Assembly: GCF_004358185.1 (NCBI RefSeq)
Contig: NZ_SMUV01000055.1
Span: 19,438-83,437 of the forward strand
Reading direction: 5' to 3'
Source of the DNA: Antarcticimicrobium luteum
GTDB taxonomy: Bacteria; Pseudomonadota; Alphaproteobacteria; Rhodobacterales; Rhodobacteraceae
Length of the DNA: 64,000 nt
Shown here: positions 60,377 to 64,000 of the stretch, piece by piece
How positions within the stretch are numbered: position 1 is the stretch's first letter
Layout: the number at the start of each line of letters is the position of its first letter
Notes under the pieces: model-generated
What the model was told of the DNA's origin: nothing
Databases searched by the model: none
What the model saw: the letters and a program-made list of their open reading frames with translations, nothing else
Program-made: the position numbers and the translations under genes

Positions 60377-60419
60377 AGCTGTCGAGCGTTGCCCGGGCCG
60401 CGGCCCGGGCAAGCTGTCG
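60377..60419. repeat. Perfect 24-bp palindrome flanked by 8-bp direct repeats
   Basis: The half-site TTGCCCGGGCCG is followed directly by its reverse complement (60389-60412). The octamer AGCTGTCG occurs at 60377-60384 and again at 60412-60419, flanking the palindrome as target-site-like repeats. It sits between convergent genes, just before the ligase stop at 60422. Confidence 0.7.
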
Positions 60420-60421
60420 TT

Positions 60422-61972
60422 TCACGCCCCGACCCGGTCCCGCAGCAGGCGGCGCAGGATCTTGCCGGAGGCGGATTTCGGTATCTCGTCCACCCGCTGC
60501 ATCCGGCGCACCTGCTTGTAGTGCGAGAGCCGGCCGTCGAGATAGCCCTGCAGATCCTGCAGCGTCGGATCGGCGCCGGGGGCCGCGACCACAAAGGCCA
60601 TCGGCAGCTCGCCCGCCTCGTCGTCCGGCACGCCGATCACCGCCACGTCGGCGACCTCGGGGTGGGTCAGGATCTCGGCCTCCAGTTCGGCCGGGGCGAC
60701 CTGGAACCCCTTGTACTTGATCAGCTCCTTGAGCCGGTCGGTGACGTAGAGATAGCCGTCCTCGTCGAAATGGCCGATGTCGCCGGTCCGCAGCCATCCG
60801 CCCTCGACGATGGTCTCGGCGGTGGCCTGCGGGTTGTTCAGATAGCCCTTCATCACCTGCGGGCCACGCACCCAAAGCTCGCCGTCCCGGCCCAGCGGCA
60901 GATCCTGGCCGGTCTCGGGGTCGACGACGCGGCATTCGGTGTTGGAAATGGTCACGCCCGAGGCGCCGGGCCTGCCCTTGCCCTGGGGCGAGATATGGCT
61001 GACCGGGCTGAGCTCGGTCATGCCATAGCCTTGCGTCGCGTTGGTGCCCAGCCGCGCGCCCATCGCCTCGGCCACGTCGGCGCCCAGCGGCGCGGCGGCC
61101 GAGTTCACCTGTTCGACGAAGGAGAGGTCATAGCCCTCGACCAGCGGATGCTTGGCCAGCGCCAGCGCCACCGGCGGCACGATCCACAGCCGCGGGGTGC
61201 GGTGCCGGGCGGTCAGATCGAGGAACTGCTGCAGATCGAACCGCGGCATGGTCACCAGCCCGCCGCCGGCGGCGAGGTAGATGTTCATCAGCACCTCGAG
61301 CCCGTAGATGTGGAAGAAGGGTAGGAAGGCGACCGTCAGCTCGCCCGGGCGCACGTCGGCGGGAACCAGAGACTGGTCGATGTTCACGGTAAGGTTGCGA
61401 TGGGTCAGCATCACCCCCTTGGGCAGGCCGGTGGTGCCCGAGGAATAGGGCAGGGCGACCACATGCCCGGCAGTGTCCACCGGCGCCTGCGCCTCGAGCG
61501 GTTTGCCCATCAGATCGGAGAGCGGCGTCGCGCCTTCGGCCGTGCCGATCACCACGATCTCGGTCACCCCGGTGCCCCGCACGGCCTCTTTCGCGGTGTC
61601 GAGAAAGGGCGCGACTGTGACCAGAATCTCGGCACCCGCATCGTTGAGCTGATGATTCACCTCATGCGCGGTATAGGTCGGGTTGATGGTGGTCACGGTG
61701 CCGCCCGCCCAGGCCGCGCCGTGGAACACCACACAGTATTCGGGAATGTTGGGCGCCATCAGCGCCAGCACCTTGCCCGGCGCCATCCCCCGTTCGGTCA
61801 GCCCGCCGGCCAGCGATTTCACCGCGCCGACGAATTGCGCGCCCGTCATTTCGCGCCCCGAGGGGCCGTCGATCAGGACGGTGCGATCCGGGTCGATGCC
61901 GGCGAAAACGCGTTCGGTGACCGAAAGCGTGCTGATTTCCACATCGGGAAACCGGCTATTGATGATTGTCAT
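60422..61972 (-). CDS. AMP-forming acyl-CoA synthetase, 4-coumarate-CoA ligase type
   Basis: This ANL-superfamily enzyme of 516 residues starts at ATG 61972. AMP-binding motif YSSGTTGLPKGVMLTHRNL at about residue 175, then GYGMTELSPVSH, ELWVRGPQVMKGYLNNP, GWLRTGDIGHFDEDGYLYV, hinge DRLKELIKYKGFQVAPAELE and catalytic Lys in KSASGKILRRLLRD. The sequence is closer to 4-coumarate/long-chain aryl-CoA ligases than to acetyl-CoA synthetase. Leftward, divergent from rpsA, convergent with the aldo/keto reductase. Substrate not known. Confidence 0.92.
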   Translation of the reverse strand: MTIINSRFPDVEISTLSVTERVFAGIDPDRTVLIDGPSGREMTGAQFVGAVKSLAGGLTERGMAPGKVLALMAPNIPEYCVVFHGAAWAGGTVTTINPTYTAHEVNHQLNDAGAEILVTVAPFLDTAKEAVRGTGVTEIVVIGTAEGATPLSDLMGKPLEAQAPVDTAGHVVALPYSSGTTGLPKGVMLTHRNLTVNIDQSLVPADVRPGELTVAFLPFFHIYGLEVLMNIYLAAGGGLVTMPRFDLQQFLDLTARHRTPRLWIVPPVALALAKHPLVEGYDLSFVEQVNSAAAPLGADVAEAMGARLGTNATQGYGMTELSPVSHISPQGKGRPGASGVTISNTECRVVDPETGQDLPLGRDGELWVRGPQVMKGYLNNPQATAETIVEGGWLRTGDIGHFDEDGYLYVTDRLKELIKYKGFQVAPAELEAEILTHPEVADVAVIGVPDDEAGELPMAFVVAAPGADPTLQDLQGYLDGRLSHYKQVRRMQRVDEIPKSASGKILRRLLRDRVGA

Positions 61973-62090
61973 ATGAAGTCCTCCCGGGGGAATTTCTACA
62001 CAGGGCGGGGGCGTTGCCAAACGGTTTTCGGCCAGGCGGTGCGGCGGCGGCTGATAACGTGGCGCGCAGCCGCGCGGATGCGTCTTGCTC

Positions 62091-62119
62091 TTGCGTCACG
62101 GCCGGCAACCGCTTATAGA
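62091..62119 (+). promoter_or_regulatory. rpsA: Candidate rpsA promoter
   Basis: TTGCGT (62091-62096) and TATAGA (62114-62119) separated by 17 bases. Predicted start near 62126 gives an rpsA leader of about 160 bases. Confidence 0.6.
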
Positions 62120-62166
62120 ACCTCCGTCGACAAGGGCGAAAACGTCCGCAGATAAAGAGATCGAGC

Positions 62167-62188
62167 AGGGTCGGGATGCACCGGCCCT
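62167..62188 (+). other. Hairpin with U-rich tail in rpsA leader
   Basis: AGGGTCGG (62167-62174), loop GATGCA, CCGGCCCT (62181-62188), then CTCTTTGTTTT. Eight pairs with one G.U. It could be an attenuator or an S1-binding autoregulatory site in the rpsA leader. Confidence 0.45.
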
Positions 62189-62286
62189 CTTTGTTTTGCG
62201 AGTCGCTCTGACCAACGAAACCCCAAGACCGGCGGAGACAACCGCGCGGCCGGAAAAATGTGAACGCAAAGGAAACCGAGACCCGA

Positions 62287-63969
62287 ATGGCTCAGAACAC
62301 ATCCATGGAGGAATTCGAAGCCCTCCTGAACGAAAGCTTCGAAATGGACACGCCCAACGAGGGCTCTGTCGTCAAGGGCAAGGTCCTCGCCATCGAGGCG
62401 GGCCAGGCCATCATCGATGTCGGCTACAAGATGGAAGGCCGCGTCGATCTGAAAGAATTCGCAAATCCCGGCGAAGCGCCCGACATCACCGTTGGCGATG
62501 AGGTGGAAGTTTATCTGCGCTCGGCAGAGAACGCCCGCGGCGAAGCCGTGATCAGCCGCGAGATGGCCCGCCGCGAAGAGGCATGGGACCGTCTGGAAAA
62601 AGCATATGCCGACGACGCCCGCGTCGAAGGCGCGATCTTTGGCCGGGTCAAGGGCGGCTTTACCGTCGATCTGGGCGGCGCTGTCGCGTTCCTGCCCGGC
62701 TCGCAGGTCGATGTGCGCCCGGTGCGCGACGCCGGCCCGCTGATGGGCCTCAAGCAGCCGTTCCAGATCCTGAAAATGGACCGTCGCCGCGGCAACATCG
62801 TCGTGTCGCGCCGCGCCATCCTGGAAGAAAGCCGCGCCGAGCAGCGCGCCGAGGTCATCGCCAACCTGACCGAAGGGCAAACCGTGGACGGTGTGGTCAA
62901 GAACATCACCGAATACGGCGCCTTTGTCGATCTGGGCGGTGTTGACGGGCTGCTGCACGTCACCGACATGGCCTGGCGTCGCGTCAACCACCCGTCGGAA
63001 ATCCTGTCGATCGGCGAGACCGTCAAGGTTCAGGTCATCAAGATCAACAAGGAAACCCATCGCATCAGCCTGGGCATGAAGCAGCTGCAGGAAGATCCGT
63101 GGGATCTGGTCGGCGCCAAGTTCCCGCTGGGTTCGGTCCACAAGGGCCGCGTGACCAACATCACCGACTACGGCGCGTTCGTCGAGCTGGAGCCGGGTGT
63201 CGAAGGTCTGGTCCACGTGTCCGAAATGTCCTGGACCAAGAAGAACGTGCACCCCGGCAAGATCGTTTCGACCTCGCAGGAGGTTGACGTCATGGTTCTG
63301 GAAATCGACCAGGCCAAGCGTCGCGTGTCGCTGGGTCTCAAGCAGACCATGCGCAACCCGTGGGAGGTCTTTGCCGAGACCCATCCCGAGGGCACCGAGG
63401 TCGAGGGCGAGGTCAAGAACATCACCGAATTCGGTCTGTTCATCGGTCTCGACGGCGACATCGACGGCATGGTTCACCTCAGCGATCTGAGCTGGGACGA
63501 GCGTGGCGAGGATGCGATCCAGAGCTACAAGAAGGGCGACATCGTCAAGGCCGTCGTCTCGGAAGTGGATGTGGACAAAGAGCGGATCTCGCTGTCGATC
63601 AAGGCGCTGGGCGGCGACAAGTTCGCCGAGGCCGTGGGCGGCGTGAAGCGCGGCTCGATCATTACGGTGAACGTGACCGCGATCGAGGATGGCGGCATCG
63701 AGGTGGAATACGAAGGCATGAAATCCTTCATCCGCCGCTCCGACCTGTCGCGCGACCGCGCCGAGCAGCGTCCGGACCGGTTCTCGGTGGGCGACAAGAT
63801 CGACGTGCGCGTGACCAACGTGGACAGCAAGACGCGCCGTCTTGGCCTGTCGATCAAGGCCCGCGAGATCGCCGAAGAGAAGGAAGCCGTGGAACAGTAT
63901 GGCAGCTCGGATTCGGGTGCCTCGCTGGGCGACATTCTCGGCGCCGCTCTGAAGGGCGACAACGACTGA
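62287..63969 (+). CDS. rpsA: 30S ribosomal protein S1
   Basis: The protein is 560 residues from ATG 62287 (MAQNTSMEEFEALL). Six S1 OB-fold repeats are readable: the first two are divergent (about 25-95 and 110-175), the next four contain the repeated VKNITEYGAFVDLGGVDGLL / VTNITDYGAFVELEPGVEGL / VKNITEFGLFIGL core at about 195, 282, 369 and 456. It binds mRNA leaders to the 30S subunit and often represses its own translation. Acidic tail ends LKGDND. Usually followed by ihfB, which would lie beyond the right edge. Confidence 0.97.
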   Translation: MAQNTSMEEFEALLNESFEMDTPNEGSVVKGKVLAIEAGQAIIDVGYKMEGRVDLKEFANPGEAPDITVGDEVEVYLRSAENARGEAVISREMARREEAWDRLEKAYADDARVEGAIFGRVKGGFTVDLGGAVAFLPGSQVDVRPVRDAGPLMGLKQPFQILKMDRRRGNIVVSRRAILEESRAEQRAEVIANLTEGQTVDGVVKNITEYGAFVDLGGVDGLLHVTDMAWRRVNHPSEILSIGETVKVQVIKINKETHRISLGMKQLQEDPWDLVGAKFPLGSVHKGRVTNITDYGAFVELEPGVEGLVHVSEMSWTKKNVHPGKIVSTSQEVDVMVLEIDQAKRRVSLGLKQTMRNPWEVFAETHPEGTEVEGEVKNITEFGLFIGLDGDIDGMVHLSDLSWDERGEDAIQSYKKGDIVKAVVSEVDVDKERISLSIKALGGDKFAEAVGGVKRGSIITVNVTAIEDGGIEVEYEGMKSFIRRSDLSRDRAEQRPDRFSVGDKIDVRVTNVDSKTRRLGLSIKAREIAEEKEAVEQYGSSDSGASLGDILGAALKGDND

Positions 63970-64000
63970 TCAGCGCTTTGCTGAGCTGAAACGGAGCGGG

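Larger units (their letters stand above)
61973..62286. other. Ligase / rpsA divergent intergenic region and rpsA leader
   Basis: A 314-base gap that holds the ligase promoter, the rpsA promoter (62091-62119) and a leader of about 160 bases with the hairpin at 62167-62188. No gene was seen in it. Confidence 0.6.

Overview
The window looks like a chromosomal segment of a marine-type alphaproteobacterium of the order Rhodobacterales (Roseobacter-like). The sequence is GC-rich throughout. It carries a SAM/SAH riboswitch in front of metK, an RNA class described almost only from Rhodobacterales. It also has a fabA-fabB-fabI block divergent from an irr-type Fur regulator, a fused indolepyruvate:ferredoxin oxidoreductase with an AsnC-type regulator, and a heterotetrameric sarcosine oxidase. 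The genus cannot be fixed from this sequence. No rRNA, tRNA, CRISPR array, prophage or insertion sequence was recognised.

Layout. 1-4.7 kb: the end of a polysaccharide locus (a glycosyltransferase running off the left edge and a TviB-type nucleotide-sugar dehydrogenase) divergent from a large MscS channel. 4.8-10.4 kb: soxBDAG sarcosine oxidase with a divergent TetR regulator. 10.5-16.4 kb: a peptide/opine-type ABC importer (fused double ATPase, binding protein, two permeases). 16.6-20.5 kb: a small methyltransferase, a MaoC-phosphotransacetylase fusion with an overlapping acetate/propionate kinase, and a glutathione transferase. 20.5-24.6 kb: indolepyruvate oxidoreductase and its AsnC-type regulator. 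24.7-33.7 kb: a three-gene envelope cassette made of a LysM/FecR/Ig-like protein, a 1618-residue protein with about 15 PKD-like repeats, and a membrane adenylate cyclase with a periplasmic sensor and HAMP domain. This cassette is the best candidate here for an undescribed system. 33.7-39.2 kb: leftward catabolic genes (two alpha/beta hydrolases including a PcaD-like lactonase, an RTX protein, and an overlapping dehydratase / alpha-beta hydrolase / HAD dehalogenase operon). 39.4-41.8 kb: FKBP isomerase, an unknown membrane protein, and an HxlR regulator divergent from an MBL hydrolase. 41.9-45.0 kb: fabI, fabB, fabA and irr. 45.1-50.1 kb: a dioxygenase, an unknown protein, miaB and small envelope genes including an OmpA protein and a lipoprotein sharing a motif. 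50.3-56.6 kb: phoH-ybeY-corC-lnt-metK-trmB. 56.7-64 kb: aroA, a small membrane protein, cmk, then an aldo/keto reductase and an acyl-CoA ligase lying between cmk and rpsA.

Non-coding structure is informative. Two families of palindromic intergenic repeat occur twice each, and three of the four copies sit between convergent genes. A perfect 24-bp palindrome with 8-bp direct repeats sits between the aldo/keto reductase and the ligase. Two terminators at 49.0 and 50.2 kb are each followed by the same GTTTCA-N6-TGAAA dyad. Most long antisense ORFs are GC-driven shadows and were left out.
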